From: Salinibacterium sp. dk2585
Lineage (GTDB): Bacteria; Actinomycetota; Actinomycetes; Actinomycetales; Microbacteriaceae
Reading direction: 5' to 3'
Assembly: GCF_008001035.1 (NCBI RefSeq)
Contig: NZ_CP042856.1
Location: 1,178,001 to 1,242,000, forward strand
DNA length: 64,000 bases
The notes beneath the pieces are model-generated. The model saw nothing but the letters and a program-made list of their open reading frames with translations. It did no database searches and was not told the DNA's origin. Made by a program: the position numbers and the translations under genes. Of the stretch, positions 16,317 through 25,376 are shown one piece after another (within the stretch, counting starts at the first letter, position 1; each line of letters begins with the position of its first letter).

Positions 16317-17576
16317 TCAGCTGAGTTGTGCGAGCCATGCCCGCGCCGAGGTCTCCCACTTGGCGTAGGCGTCGGGGAACGCGGAGATCTGCACGGCCTG
16401 CGCCGCCTGGGTCACGGTCATTCCGTGCCAGCCGGGGATGTCGAGGAGGCCGCGGGTCACGCCGGCATTGGGGTTACTCGGACCGCCGAAGAACAGCCTG
16501 GCGGCGTAGTCGGGGGTCGTGAGCTGTGCGACGGTTCCCCAGCCAGCGCTCGGGCGCTGCTGGAAGAGCCCGACAGAGTCGAGGTCGCCCCAGTCGAGGT
16601 TGCGCAGCGTGGACTCCTGGGCCGCCGCCGCGAGCGCGATCACGAGACCGTAGTCGTCGACGCCGAGGGAGCGCCCGACGGAGACGATCGTGCGCGCGTG
16701 GCCCTCCATCTCCGGGGTCATGGGCACGACGACGTCCGCCGCTGCCGGGACGGTACCGGCGGGCTGCACGCCGGGGACCACGAGGCTCTGGCCCGCGAAG
16801 ATCGTGCTCGATGTGGTCAGGCCGTTGGCGGAGAGGAGCGCCCCGAGGCTCACGCCGTGGCGCTGTGCGATTGAGGTGGCGGTCTCGCCGGAGACGACCG
16901 TGTGGCTCGTTGCTGCATGGGTGGCCGCAGCGGTGGGAGCCGCGGATGCGACGGTGCTGCTGCTCGGGATGGTCAGCTTCTGGCCCGGGTAGATGATCGA
17001 CTGCGCGCTGAGGCCATTCGCGGCAAGCACCGCCTTCGCGCTGACTCCGAACTTGGAGGCGATGCCACTGATGGTGTCTCCTGCGGCGATCGTGTAGGCC
17101 GATGCGCTGCGGACGGCGGGCGTGGGAGTCACAGGGACCGCGGTCTTCGACAGCACGAGCACCTGGCCGGGGTGGATGATCGACTTCCACCCGAGTCCAT
17201 TCATGGCGAGCACCGTCGCGGTGGAGAGACCGTAGCGACCGGCGATACCGCTGATCGAATCACCCTCCTTGACCGTGTAGGTCGCGGGGGCTGAAGCGAA
17301 GGCGAAGTCGCCCTCAGGAGCACTCGCGGTCGCTTCGCTCTTCGCGTGCACGCCGGCGAATGCCGCGCGCACGTTCTCCCTGAGGTGGGAGCGCGAGTCG
17401 GAGTCGTCGCGATCGGTAGTCCGTTCCGTGTCGACCACGACGGGGCCCGTGAGGTTCATGCTCATGGCGAGCGAGGACGCGATGACGATCGGCACCGTGG
17501 ATAGCGAGGCGCGTGCGGCGCGAGAGCGGTCGCGGAACAGTCCGCGCGAGGTGGCTCGGTCAGTGAGAGTGGTCAT
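16317..17576 (-). CDS. Secreted or membrane-anchored protein with three LysM repeats and a transglycosylase-like C terminus
   Basis: Protein of 419 residues. A hydrophobic stretch near residues 25-42 looks like a signal or anchor. Three LysM peptidoglycan-binding repeats start near 99, 160 and 226 (YTVKEGDSISGIA, YTIAAGDTISGIA, HTVVSGETATSIA), separated by Ala/Thr/Pro-rich linkers. The C-terminal part (about 285-419), with ALAAAAQEST and SVGLFQQRPSAGWG, resembles lysozyme/transglycosylase-like domains of actinobacterial cell wall proteins. It lies between pknL and the Rv2175c-type gene, so a wall substrate or ligand source for the PASTA kinase is an attractive idea, but that is inference. Enzymatic activity is unproven. 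Confidence 0.85.
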   Translation of the reverse strand: MTTLTDRATSRGLFRDRSRAARASLSTVPIVIASSLAMSMNLTGPVVVDTERTTDRDDSDSRSHLRENVRAAFAGVHAKSEATASAPEGDFAFASAPATYTVKEGDSISGIAGRYGLSTATVLAMNGLGWKSIIHPGQVLVLSKTAVPVTPTPAVRSASAYTIAAGDTISGIASKFGVSAKAVLAANGLSAQSIIYPGQKLTIPSSSTVASAAPTAAATHAATSHTVVSGETATSIAQRHGVSLGALLSANGLTTSSTIFAGQSLVVPGVQPAGTVPAAADVVVPMTPEMEGHARTIVSVGRSLGVDDYGLVIALAAAAQESTLRNLDWGDLDSVGLFQQRPSAGWGTVAQLTTPDYAARLFFGGPSNPNAGVTRGLLDIPGWHGMTVTQAAQAVQISAFPDAYAKWETSARAWLAQLS

Positions 17577-17767
17577 GGCTGTCCCCGGGGGTCTCGTGCT
17601 TCAGTGCTGCGCAGTAACAGCCAAACTGACACAGAAGGATAGTCCTGTCAACCAATGTGACTGATGAGGCTGATGTGGTTCAAGTTTACGTATCCGTAAC
17701 ATTGTCTGGCGCGACTCGTGGCCGAGGCGTTGCGGAACCCAGAGGCAATATCTGACAGGATTTTGTT

Positions 17768-18106
17768 GTGACTGAAGCCACAGACATCCGTTGGTTGACC
17801 ATCCCCGATCTTGTGGAGACACTCGGGATAGGCGTGAGCAAGGTGCGCCGCCTCATCGAGGACCGAAGCCTCGCCGCGCGTCGCATCGATGGGGTGTGGC
17901 AGGTGCCGGAAATGTTCATCCGTGACGGGGAGCCCCTGTCGGAACTGCGGGGCACGCTCATTGTCTTGACGGATGCGGGTTTCAGTGATGACGAAGCGCT
18001 CGACTGGCTGCTCTCACCGGAGGAGAGCCTCGGCACCTCGCCCATCGAGGCGTTGCGGGCCGGACGCAAGGCCGAGGTTCGACGGGTCGCACAGGCCCTC
18101 GCCTGA
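17768..18106 (+). CDS. Rv2175c-type winged-helix DNA-binding protein
   Basis: Small protein of 112 residues. An N-terminal helix-turn-helix (WLTIPDLVETLGIGVSKVRR) is followed by a C-terminal domain ending in a run of basic residues. In Mycobacterium tuberculosis the homologue Rv2175c binds DNA and is phosphorylated by PknL, whose gene is adjacent; here the LysM gene lies between them. GTG start at 17768. The intergenic region with the LysM gene (17577-17767) is A+T-richer and probably holds divergent promoters, but I see no clear operator. Confidence 0.85.
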   Translation: MTEATDIRWLTIPDLVETLGIGVSKVRRLIEDRSLAARRIDGVWQVPEMFIRDGEPLSELRGTLIVLTDAGFSDDEALDWLLSPEESLGTSPIEALRAGRKAEVRRVAQALA

Positions 18107-18138
18107 AGCCGCCCTGCGCTGGCTGCCGGCGTCGCGCC

Positions 18139-19227
18139 TCAGACGACGCGCTGCGTAACCTTCTCGACGAGCTCGATGAGCCGTCCCCGGGCCTCGGGGT
18201 TGATCGACGCCGAATCGAGGGCTGCGCGGGCGCGGTCTGCGTTGCGCTGGATGGCCCGCTCCACGTCGTCGACGGCGCCACTCTGCAACAGGGTCGACTG
18301 GAGGGTCCTGACCTGCTCGTCGCTCAGTTCGGGGTCGCCGAGGAGTTCATCGAGCAGCCGGGTCGAGGGCCCGGGCATCCGTCGACGCGCCTGCGCGACG
18401 AGCACCGTGCGCTTGCCTTCGCGAAGGTCATCACCCGAGGGCTTGCCGGTCTCAGTCGGATCGCCATAGACGCCGAGGAGGTCGTCCCTCAGCTGGTACG
18501 CGATGCCGAGGGGAAGCCCGAAGTCCCGAAATGCCGTCGACTGCTCGATGCTCGCGCCGCTCAGGGCCGCCCCGATGAGGAGCGGGGCCTCGACGCTGTA
18601 TTTGGCGGACTTGTAGACGATCACCCGCTGGGCGCGCTCGAGTAGTGAGTCATCCGGCCAGGACCGCCACGAGTGCTCCTCGAGCACATCGAGATACTGG
18701 CCAGCCGTGACCTCGGTGCGCATGCGGTTGAACTCGCGACGCGCGGTGAGGGCAGCGGATGCATCGCCGAGCGAGTGCAGGCCGGCATCAAGGATCTCGT
18801 CGCTCCAGCCCAGGAGCAGGTCGCCGAGGAGGATCGCGCTCGATCGCCCGAAGGAGTCGGCGTCGCCCGACCATCCCGTCTCCCGGTGGAGGCGTTCGAA
18901 GCGCCGGTGGGCTGCCGGCATGCCGCGGCGAGTGTCGGAGTTGTCGATGATGTCGTCGTGCACGAGAGCTGCTGCGTGGAAGAATTCGAGGGCCGTGGCG
19001 GCATTCACGATTGCTTCGAGCGGCCCGTCCGGGGAACCCCCCGCCGCACGCCACCCCCAGTAGCAGAACAGCGCGCGGAAGCGCTTGCCGCCCGAGAGCA
19101 GCTCACGTGACCAGTCGATAAAAGGACTCAAGTCGGGGGAGACGTCGGCCAGTTGTGTCGCCTGGGCCTCGAGAGTGCGGTCGATGTTTGCCTGAACCTG
19201 CTCAACTATCCGCGTACTCTCAGTCAC
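18139..19227 (-). CDS. Polyprenyl (geranylgeranyl-type) diphosphate synthase
   Basis: Cytoplasmic prenyltransferase of 362 residues extending isopentenyl chains for quinone, carotenoid or polyprenol synthesis. Both aspartate-rich motifs are present: HDDIIDNSD (first) and RDDLLGVYGD (second). It matches the idsA2-type gene found near this locus in mycobacteria. The GTG start lies 6 bases after TAGGCT, so it looks leaderless. Chain length cannot be told from the sequence. Confidence 0.92.
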   Translation of the reverse strand: MTESTRIVEQVQANIDRTLEAQATQLADVSPDLSPFIDWSRELLSGGKRFRALFCYWGWRAAGGSPDGPLEAIVNAATALEFFHAAALVHDDIIDNSDTRRGMPAAHRRFERLHRETGWSGDADSFGRSSAILLGDLLLGWSDEILDAGLHSLGDASAALTARREFNRMRTEVTAGQYLDVLEEHSWRSWPDDSLLERAQRVIVYKSAKYSVEAPLLIGAALSGASIEQSTAFRDFGLPLGIAYQLRDDLLGVYGDPTETGKPSGDDLREGKRTVLVAQARRRMPGPSTRLLDELLGDPELSDEQVRTLQSTLLQSGAVDDVERAIQRNADRARAALDSASINPEARGRLIELVEKVTQRVV

Positions 19228-19233
19228 GCGTAT

Positions 19234-19239
19234 AGCCTA
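19234..19239 (-). promoter_or_regulatory. -10 box of the apparently leaderless polyprenyl synthase gene
   Basis: TAGGCT on the minus strand ends 6 bases before the GTG at 19227, the same spacing as at pknL. Confidence 0.5.
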
Positions 19240-19300
19240 GCCAGCGAGAGCGGCATACACTTGGGGTGGCAGTTCAACGGATCCGCCGGGAGGAGTCACC

Positions 19301-19669
19301 ATGCCGCTGTCTGAACGTGAGCAGCGTCTCCTCGACGAGATGGAGCGCAGCCTCTATCAAAATGACGCCGACTTCGTGTCGACGGTGAGTCAGCGCCGGG
19401 GCGCCCCGAACTATCGCCTGCTCGTGGGCGGTGTGCTCATCGCACTCGCCGGTGTCGCAGCGATCGTGGTCGGTGTCGTCATCAAGCAGCCGCTTGTCGG
19501 CGTTCTCGGCTTCATCGTCGTCTTCGGCGGTGCGCTTCTCGCGATCTCCTCGCCCCGCCGATCGGATTCTCCCGTTAGCCCCGTCGCTGGTCCATCTCGC
19601 GGCAAGTCCCATGCAGGGTTCATGGATCGTATGAACGAGCGCTGGGAGCGCCGACAGGGCGAACGCTGA
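19301..19669 (+). CDS. DUF3040 small membrane protein
   Basis: Protein of 122 residues with two transmembrane helices near 41-62 and 65-83, between an N-terminal conserved segment (MPLSEREQRLLDEMERSLY) and a basic C-terminal tail. This family (mycobacterial Rv2169c) usually lies just upstream of mraZ in actinobacteria, as here; its function is unknown. A clear GGGAGGAG ribosome site precedes the ATG, in contrast to the leaderless divergent gene. Confidence 0.88.
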   Translation: MPLSEREQRLLDEMERSLYQNDADFVSTVSQRRGAPNYRLLVGGVLIALAGVAAIVVGVVIKQPLVGVLGFIVVFGGALLAISSPRRSDSPVSPVAGPSRGKSHAGFMDRMNERWERRQGER

Positions 19670-19691
19670 TGCAGTAGTTCCGCTCCACAAC

Positions 19692-19720
19692 AGGGTCGAC
19701 CTTCGGGTCGGCCCTTTTTT
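19692..19720 (+). terminator. Intrinsic terminator after the DUF3040 gene
   Basis: A 10-bp stem (19692-19701 with 19706-19715, one G-T pair) closed by a C(TTCG)G tetraloop and followed by a run of six T. It is the best textbook intrinsic terminator in the window. Confidence 0.88.
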
Positions 19721-19755
19721 GTGCCCCTCCGGACTCCGGATGGCGAATATTCCCT

Positions 19756-19769
19756 CCACCCTCCTCCAC
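19756..19769 (-). repeat. Pair of GTGG boxes on the minus strand, 10 bp apart
   Basis: Minus-strand GTGG motifs at 19766-19769 and 19756-19759, in the sequence GTGGAGGAGGGTGG. Spacing and motif match the MraZ boxes at 19841-19864 but in opposite orientation, about 85 bp upstream of them. May be chance in a purine-rich tract. Confidence 0.3.
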
Positions 19770-19840
19770 TCCCTACTTCGCTGTGATTTCGGGCCTCTTT
19801 GCCGGCAATGTGCGTCTTTCCTTCTCAGTTTCCTTGTTAA

Positions 19841-19864
19841 GTGGGGGAGAGTGGAGTAAAGTGG
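19841..19864 (+). promoter_or_regulatory. MraZ operator: three GTGG repeats at 10-bp spacing
   Basis: GTGG occurs at 19841, 19851 and 19861, exactly one helical turn apart, about 40 bases before the mraZ start. MraZ is known to autoregulate the dcw operon by binding tandem TGGG-type repeats upstream of its own gene, so this is very probably the operator. Confidence 0.8.
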
Positions 19865-19904
19865 GGCATACCGAAGCTGGGCCGGAGTGGAAGGGGGTGC
19901 CGAG

Positions 19905-20336
19905 ATGTTCCTTGGCACCTACGCGCCCAAGCTCGACGACAAGGGTCGAGTGATCCTTCCCGCCAAGTTCCGCCAGGAGCTGGAGAACGGCGTAGTGCTT
20001 GCTCGCGGCCAGGAGCGTTGCCTCTACGTCTTCAGCACGCGTGAGTTCGAGGAGCTCGCCGACAAGATGCGTCAGGCCCCCGTCACGGGCAAGCAGGCCC
20101 GCGACTACATGCGCCTCTTCCTCTCCGGAGCCACGGCAGAGGTGCCGGACAGCCAGAACCGAGTCACGATCCCCGCTGCCCTGCGCGCCTACGCGGGCCT
20201 CGACCGCGAGCTCACCGTGATCGGTGTGGGCAACCGCGCCGAGATCTGGGACACCGCCGCGTGGGAGGCCTACTACGCCGAGCAGGAAAGTGCCTTCGCT
20301 GACACCACGGAGGAGGTGATCCCGGGACTCTTCTAG
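19905..20336 (+). CDS. mraZ: Transcriptional regulator MraZ
   Basis: Ring-forming AbrB-fold repressor of the dcw operon, 143 residues with two repeats (each with a DxKGR-like motif: DDKGRVILP near the N terminus, DSQNRVTIP in the second). I chose ATG 19905, which gives the family start MFLGTY and follows AAGGGGG; the frame extends 18 bases upstream without support. It heads the dcw cluster, 98 bases before rsmH. Confidence 0.95.
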   Translation: MFLGTYAPKLDDKGRVILPAKFRQELENGVVLARGQERCLYVFSTREFEELADKMRQAPVTGKQARDYMRLFLSGATAEVPDSQNRVTIPAALRAYAGLDRELTVIGVGNRAEIWDTAAWEAYYAEQESAFADTTEEVIPGLF

Positions 20337-20434
20337 CGCCCTGGGCCTGACTCCCAGCCGAACGCCCTGCCGCACTTCCCCGGCGGCAGGTCGAGTCGGA
20401 TGGGGATCAGACCGAGGGGGCATCGGGAAATGAC

Positions 20435-21391
20435 ATGACTGAAGCCAACGAGATCCACACCCCCGTCATGCTCGAGCGCACGATTGAGTTGCTCGCGCCC
20501 GCCATCAGTGAACCCGGCGCGGTCGTCGTGGACGCAACCCTCGGCATGGGAGGTCATTCCGAGGCCCTCCTCGAGCGGTTCCCGGGGCTGACCCTCGTCG
20601 GGCTCGACCGCGACCCCGAGGCGCTCGCCATCGCGGGCCAACGCCTCGAGCGCTTCGGTGACCGAGTGCACCTCGTCCACACCATCTACGACGAGTTTGA
20701 GGAAGCACTCGACGGGCTCGGCATTGCGGAGGTGCAGGGCATCCTCTTCGACCTCGGCGTCTCGTCGCTCCAGCTCGACCGCGTGGAGCGAGGCTTCTCC
20801 TATTCGAAGGATGCGCCCCTCGACATGCGCATGGACTCGACATCCGACCTGACTGCCGAGCGCGTGCTGGCGGAGTACTCCGAGGCCGAGCTTCGGCGGA
20901 TCTTCCGCGACTATGGCGAGGAGCGACTCGCCCCCCGCTACGCCCAGCGAATCGTCGCGGAGCGCGCTCGCACGCCGCTCACCTCATCCGCTCAACTGGT
21001 GCGCATCATCACGGAGGCGACGCCTGTCGCGATCCAGCGCAAGGGCCACCCCGCCAAGCGCGTCTTCCAGGCGCTGCGTATCGAGGTCAACCAGGAGCTC
21101 GCCGTGCTCGAGCGGGCCATCCCGGCCGCCGTCGACAGCCTCGGGGTCGGCGGTCGCATCGTCGTGCTTGCCTACCAGTCCCTCGAGGACCGCCTCGTCA
21201 AGCGGTATCTCGCAGCCCACTCGACGTCGAGCGCGCCGGCCGGGCTCCCCGTGGAACTGCCGGAACACGCGCCCGAGCTTCGGCTCCTCGTCAGGGGTGC
21301 AGAGCTCGCGCCCGAGCAGGAGCGCGAACTCAACCCACGTGCCATCCCCGTGCGGCTCCGCGCCGCCGAACGCATCAGGAGGGCGGCATGA
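20435..21391 (+). CDS. rsmH: 16S rRNA (cytosine1402-N4)-methyltransferase RsmH
   Basis: SAM-dependent methyltransferase that modifies C1402 in the ribosomal decoding centre (formerly MraW). 318 residues with HTPVML at the N terminus, the SAM-binding [12 protein letters not shown] motif, [10 protein letters not shown] and the DAPLDMRMD motif. The last four bases overlap the ftsL start (ATGA), so the two are translationally coupled. Confidence 0.95.
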   Translation: MTEANEIHTPVMLERTIELLAPAISEPGAVVVDATLGMGGHSEALLERFPGLTLVGLDRDPEALAIAGQRLERFGDRVHLVHTIYDEFEEALDGLGIAEVQGILFDLGVSSLQLDRVERGFSYSKDAPLDMRMDSTSDLTAERVLAEYSEAELRRIFRDYGEERLAPRYAQRIVAERARTPLTSSAQLVRIITEATPVAIQRKGHPAKRVFQALRIEVNQELAVLERAIPAAVDSLGVGGRIVVLAYQSLEDRLVKRYLAAHSTSSAPAGLPVELPEHAPELRLLVRGAELAPEQERELNPRAIPVRLRAAERIRRAA

Positions 21392-22011
21392 GCGCCGTTC
21401 ACGCACAGGCCCGTGTGGCGCCACGCCCACACGAGGAGCCGGCCCCCTATATCGAGATCGCGCCGACGCGCCAGCAGCGCCGTTCCCGCCCGCGGCTCGC
21501 CTACGCGATGGTCGTCGTCGGCGGCCTCTTCGCCGTGCTCGTCTCGCAACTGCTCCTGAGCATCGCCCTCGCTGACGGCGCCTACGAGATTGCAGCGCTT
21601 CAGGCCGACCGCAAGGAGTTGAGCCGCGACGAGCAGATCCTGAGCGAGAAGCTCGACGTGCTGAACTCGCCCCAAAACCTTGCCGCGCGCGCCGAGTCAC
21701 TCGGAATGGTGAGCAATGAGAGCGCGGTCTACCTGAGTCTCGCGACGGGTGCCGTGCTCGGCGTGCCGACGGCAGCGAGTGAGGGTGCGGGAGGCGTCAT
21801 CGGCGAGAACGGCACGCTCCTCATCTCCAACGAATTGATCGGCGAGATTCCCGACATGGGAGGCCTTCTTGCGGCGGAGTCCGCCGCTGCCGCCGCTGCC
21901 GCCGCGGCTGCTGACTCGGCAGGCGACGCGGCGGGCGTGGCGCAACCGGGTGTGGCAGACCAGTCTGTACCGTCGTTCCCGGACGGCATCCCCGCCCCCG
22001 TGACGCAATAG
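21388..22011 (+). CDS. ftsL: FtsL-like divisome membrane protein with alanine-rich tail
   Basis: Bitopic membrane protein of 207 residues in the position of ftsL between rsmH and ftsI. A cytoplasmic N terminus of about 48 residues is followed by one transmembrane helix (about 49-71) and a heptad-like region that would pair with FtsB. The C terminus is unusually long, with a run of ten alanines near residue 170 encoded by repeated GCC/GCT codons, then a Pro/Ala-rich tail. FtsL proteins of this clade are commonly shorter. The start overlaps the rsmH stop. Confidence 0.85.
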   Translation: MSAVHAQARVAPRPHEEPAPYIEIAPTRQQRRSRPRLAYAMVVVGGLFAVLVSQLLLSIALADGAYEIAALQADRKELSRDEQILSEKLDVLNSPQNLAARAESLGMVSNESAVYLSLATGAVLGVPTAASEGAGGVIGENGTLLISNELIGEIPDMGGLLAAESAAAAAAAAAADSAGDAAGVAQPGVADQSVPSFPDGIPAPVTQ

Positions 22012-22069
22012 CGGCGACCACGGGTGTTCTCAGAATGCAGGATCCGAGCAGTGATGGGCGAGGTGGGTA

Positions 22070-23824
22070 GTGAACGACAGGCGGATGAGTAGTCGCAGGC
22101 TTGCAACCGCGATCGTCGTGACACTCGCGATCGTCGCCGTCTTCGTGGTTCGCCTCGTCGACTTCCAGGTCGTGCGGGCAAACGAACTCAATGAGGCGTC
22201 CGTCAACAAGCGGGCCGTCGCGATGACGACACACGGCATCCGCGGGCAGATCCTCGACACGAATGGCACCGTCCTTGCCGACACGGTGCTGCGCTACAAC
22301 GTGACGGTCGCGCCGAAGATCGTCAAGGACACCTTCGTGCGGGAGCTCGATGACGACACCGTCGAGACCGTCACCGCGCTCGACGCGCTCGAGGAGCTCG
22401 CGGCCGTCACGGGCGGCAACGCCGCTGACCTGTACATGCAGATCACAAGCAATCCCGACTCGAACTACGAGATCCTCGCGAAGAACCTCGACACTGAGCA
22501 GTACCGTGCCGTGCGGGAGCTCAATATTCCGTGGTTGTACTTCGAATCCCTTCCCGATCGCACCTATCCGAATGGCGCGGTGGCGGGCAACCTCGTCGGC
22601 TTCGAGGGCACGGACGGTCCCCAGAACGGGCTCGAGTACACCGAGAACGACTGCCTGAGGAGCGAGCCGGGCACCTCGACGTATGAGCGCGGGGTCGACG
22701 GCGTGCGACTCCCCGGGAGCACCGTCGTGACAAAGGAGGCGATCGACGGCGGATCGCTCTCACTCACGATCGACAGCGACCTGCAATGGTTTACCAACCA
22801 GCGCCTCGCAGAGCAGGCGATCGCAATCGGGGCCGATTCCGCATCCGCGATCGTCGTCCGGGTCAAGGATGCTCACATCATGGCCCTCGCGGACTGGCCC
22901 GCCGTTGACCCGAACAACGTCGACGCGACACCCGTCGAGCACCTCGGCTCGGCCGGGTTCAACGCCGCCTACGAGCAGGGCTCGACCTTCAAGCCGCTCA
23001 GCGCAGCGATGCTCCTCGAGGAGGGCGCGGCGACGCCGGCGACGCAGCTCACGGTACCGTCGCTGTGGCAGACGCCCGAGGGCGGTCAGGTGCGGGATGC
23101 CGTGCCACACCCCGAGGCGAGATTGACGCTCGCGGGAGTGATCCAGACCTCGTCGAATGTCGGCATCTCGATGCTGTCGACCAAGCTCTCGAACTCCGTG
23201 CGGTACGACTATCTGAAAAAGTTCGGCATGGGCGCACAGACCTCGGTCGGCTTCCAGGGCGAGAGCGCCGGCATCCTCTCGGACTACTGGGACTCGCAAC
23301 AGAAATACGACGTCTCCTACGGCCAGGGCGTCGCCGCGACCCTCGCGCAGCTTGCGGGCGCCTACCAGGCGCTCGGCAACGACGGAGTGCGCCTGCCGCT
23401 CACGCTCGTCGACAAGTGCACGCTGCCCGATGGAACCGTCGTCGAGAAGCCGAAGCCGGAGCCCGTCAGCGTCGTCTCCCAGTCGAGCGCCGAGCAGGTC
23501 GTCGGGATGATGGAGACGGTCGCCACTGGTGGAGACCTCGCCAACATGCTGACGATCCCCGGCTACCGCGTCGCCGCCAAGTCGGGAACGGCGCAGCTTG
23601 CCATCAACGGCGTCTACAGCTCGGAACGAGTCGTCTCCGTCGCAGGCATGGCTCCCGCGGAGGATCCCGAGTACGTCGTGATCGTCAGCTTCGTCAAGCC
23701 GGATACAATTAGGACTTCCGCGGCGGCGGCCCCCACCTTCCAAAAGATCATGACCCAGGTGCTCAAGACCTACCGTGTCGAGCCGTCCACGCAGCCGGCC
23801 CCGAGCCTCCCGACCACCTGGTGA
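22070..23824 (+). CDS. ftsI: Peptidoglycan transpeptidase FtsI (PBP3, class B)
   Basis: Septal cross-linking enzyme of 584 residues. One N-terminal transmembrane helix (about 10-30), a pedestal domain, then the penicillin-binding transpeptidase domain with all three active-site motifs: STFK (catalytic Ser near 305), SSN (near 361) and KSGT (near 503). GTG start at 22070. It forms the divisome core with FtsW. No catalytic residue is missing, unlike the Mur-ligase-like genes downstream. Confidence 0.94.
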   Translation: MNDRRMSSRRLATAIVVTLAIVAVFVVRLVDFQVVRANELNEASVNKRAVAMTTHGIRGQILDTNGTVLADTVLRYNVTVAPKIVKDTFVRELDDDTVETVTALDALEELAAVTGGNAADLYMQITSNPDSNYEILAKNLDTEQYRAVRELNIPWLYFESLPDRTYPNGAVAGNLVGFEGTDGPQNGLEYTENDCLRSEPGTSTYERGVDGVRLPGSTVVTKEAIDGGSLSLTIDSDLQWFTNQRLAEQAIAIGADSASAIVVRVKDAHIMALADWPAVDPNNVDATPVEHLGSAGFNAAYEQGSTFKPLSAAMLLEEGAATPATQLTVPSLWQTPEGGQVRDAVPHPEARLTLAGVIQTSSNVGISMLSTKLSNSVRYDYLKKFGMGAQTSVGFQGESAGILSDYWDSQQKYDVSYGQGVAATLAQLAGAYQALGNDGVRLPLTLVDKCTLPDGTVVEKPKPEPVSVVSQSSAEQVVGMMETVATGGDLANMLTIPGYRVAAKSGTAQLAINGVYSSERVVSVAGMAPAEDPEYVVIVSFVKPDTIRTSAAAAPTFQKIMTQVLKTYRVEPSTQPAPSLPTTW

Positions 23825-23837
23825 GAAAGAGGACCCA

Positions 23838-25376
23838 TTGGCTGATCGGATACCCCCGGTCCTTCGCCCTGAACATCCGTCGGCGAGATCGCTGACGGGC
23901 CTCGTCTCCGAATTCCAACTGGAGTCAATCGGCTCGCTCGACGGCGTCGAACTGACCGGAATCACGCTTCGCTCCAACGAGGTGCAGCCGGGTGACCTCT
24001 TCGTCGGCATGCCGGGAGCGGCGGCACACGGTGCCCAGTTCGCAGAGGCAGCCCGCGACTCGGGCGCTGTCGCCCTGCTGACGGATGCCCGTGGCGCTGA
24101 CATCGCCGCAGGCTGCGGACTCCCCATCGTGCTGGTCGACTCGCCGAGGGCGGCCCTGGGCGAGGTCTCGTCCTGGCTCTACCAAAGCAACGAACATCCG
24201 CCGCTCATGCTCGGCATCACCGGCACGAACGGCAAAACCTCGACGGCGTACATCCTCGAGGGCATCCTTCGCCAGCTCGGTCTCGTGACGGGCCTCAGCA
24301 CGACGGCCGAGCGGCACATTGGGGACCTCACCGTTGTGAGCCGTCTGACCACCCCCGAGGCGAGTGAGATCCACGCGCTCCTCGCACGGATGCGCGAGAG
24401 CGAGGTGCGCGCCGCCGTGCTCGAGGTGAGCGCGCAGGCGCTCAGCCATCACCGGGTGGACGGCATCTCCTTCGACGTCGTTTCGTTCACGAACCTCAGC
24501 CACGACCACCTCGACGACTACGCCGACATGGACGAGTACTTCGAGGCGAAGCTTGCCTTCTTCGACCCGGAACGCGCGCGTCGCGGCGTCGTGTCGCTCG
24601 ATTCCCCCTGGGGGCAGCGTGTCGTTGATGAGTCACGCATCCCGGTCACAACGATCGCATCGACCGAGGGAACGGATGCCGAGTGGGGTGTCGAGATCCT
24701 TGAGGAGCGGGCCGAGTACACCTCATTCCGCCTCACCGGCCCGCAGGGGCGCTCGATCGAGACCAGTGTGCCCCTCATCGGCCGGCACATGGCGGCGAAT
24801 GCCGCGCTCTCGATCGTCATGCTCGTTGAGGCCGGTTTCGAGCTCGAGGCCATCGGGCACGCGGTCAAGGACGGCATCGAGGCGTACCTGCCCGGACGAA
24901 CCGAGCGGGTCTCGGGCGAACGCGGCCCCGCAGTGTTCGTTGACTTCGGGCACAGCCCCGACGCCTTCCTCAACACCCTCACGGCGGTCCGTCGCTTCAC
25001 GACCGGCCGCACGATCATGGTCTTCGGCGCCGATGGTGACCGCGACGCGACCAAACGTCACGAGATGGGGCGCATCGCATCCGAGTACTCGGACATCCTC
25101 GTCGTCACCGATCACCACCCGCGCTTCGAAGACCCGGCGGCGATTCGCAGGACCCTCATCGAGGGGGCCAGCCTCGCCGAGAACCAGGCCGAACTGCACG
25201 AGGTGAGCCCGCCTGAGCAGGCGATCCGCCACGCCGTGTCGCTTGCCCGTGAGGGCGACTCGATCCTGTGGGCGGGACCAGGTCACCAGGACTACCGCGA
25301 CATCCGCGGGGTGCGCACGCCGTACTCCGCTCGTGCCGAGGCGCGCGCCGCCCTGCGCGAGGCGGGGTGGGCATAG
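23838..25376 (+). CDS. murE: MurE-type UDP-MurNAc-dipeptide:diamino acid ligase
   Basis: Adds the third amino acid of the peptidoglycan stem. 512 residues with all three Mur ligase domains and an intact P-loop GTNGKTST (about 129-136), the carbamylated-Lys motif YFEAKL, GRTERV and DFGHSPDAF. It departs from the common pattern in several motifs: EVSAQAL instead of EVSSHAL, and DHHPRFED near residue 424 where meso-diaminopimelate enzymes have DNPR. This fits the non-meso-DAP, cross-linkage group B wall of Microbacteriaceae; the actual diamino acid cannot be read from sequence. A TTG at 23838 after AAAGAGG is the best start. The stop overlaps the next start (TAGTG). Confidence 0.9.
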   Translation: MADRIPPVLRPEHPSARSLTGLVSEFQLESIGSLDGVELTGITLRSNEVQPGDLFVGMPGAAAHGAQFAEAARDSGAVALLTDARGADIAAGCGLPIVLVDSPRAALGEVSSWLYQSNEHPPLMLGITGTNGKTSTAYILEGILRQLGLVTGLSTTAERHIGDLTVVSRLTTPEASEIHALLARMRESEVRAAVLEVSAQALSHHRVDGISFDVVSFTNLSHDHLDDYADMDEYFEAKLAFFDPERARRGVVSLDSPWGQRVVDESRIPVTTIASTEGTDAEWGVEILEERAEYTSFRLTGPQGRSIETSVPLIGRHMAANAALSIVMLVEAGFELEAIGHAVKDGIEAYLPGRTERVSGERGPAVFVDFGHSPDAFLNTLTAVRRFTTGRTIMVFGADGDRDATKRHEMGRIASEYSDILVVTDHHPRFEDPAAIRRTLIEGASLAENQAELHEVSPPEQAIRHAVSLAREGDSILWAGPGHQDYRDIRGVRTPYSARAEARAALREAGWA

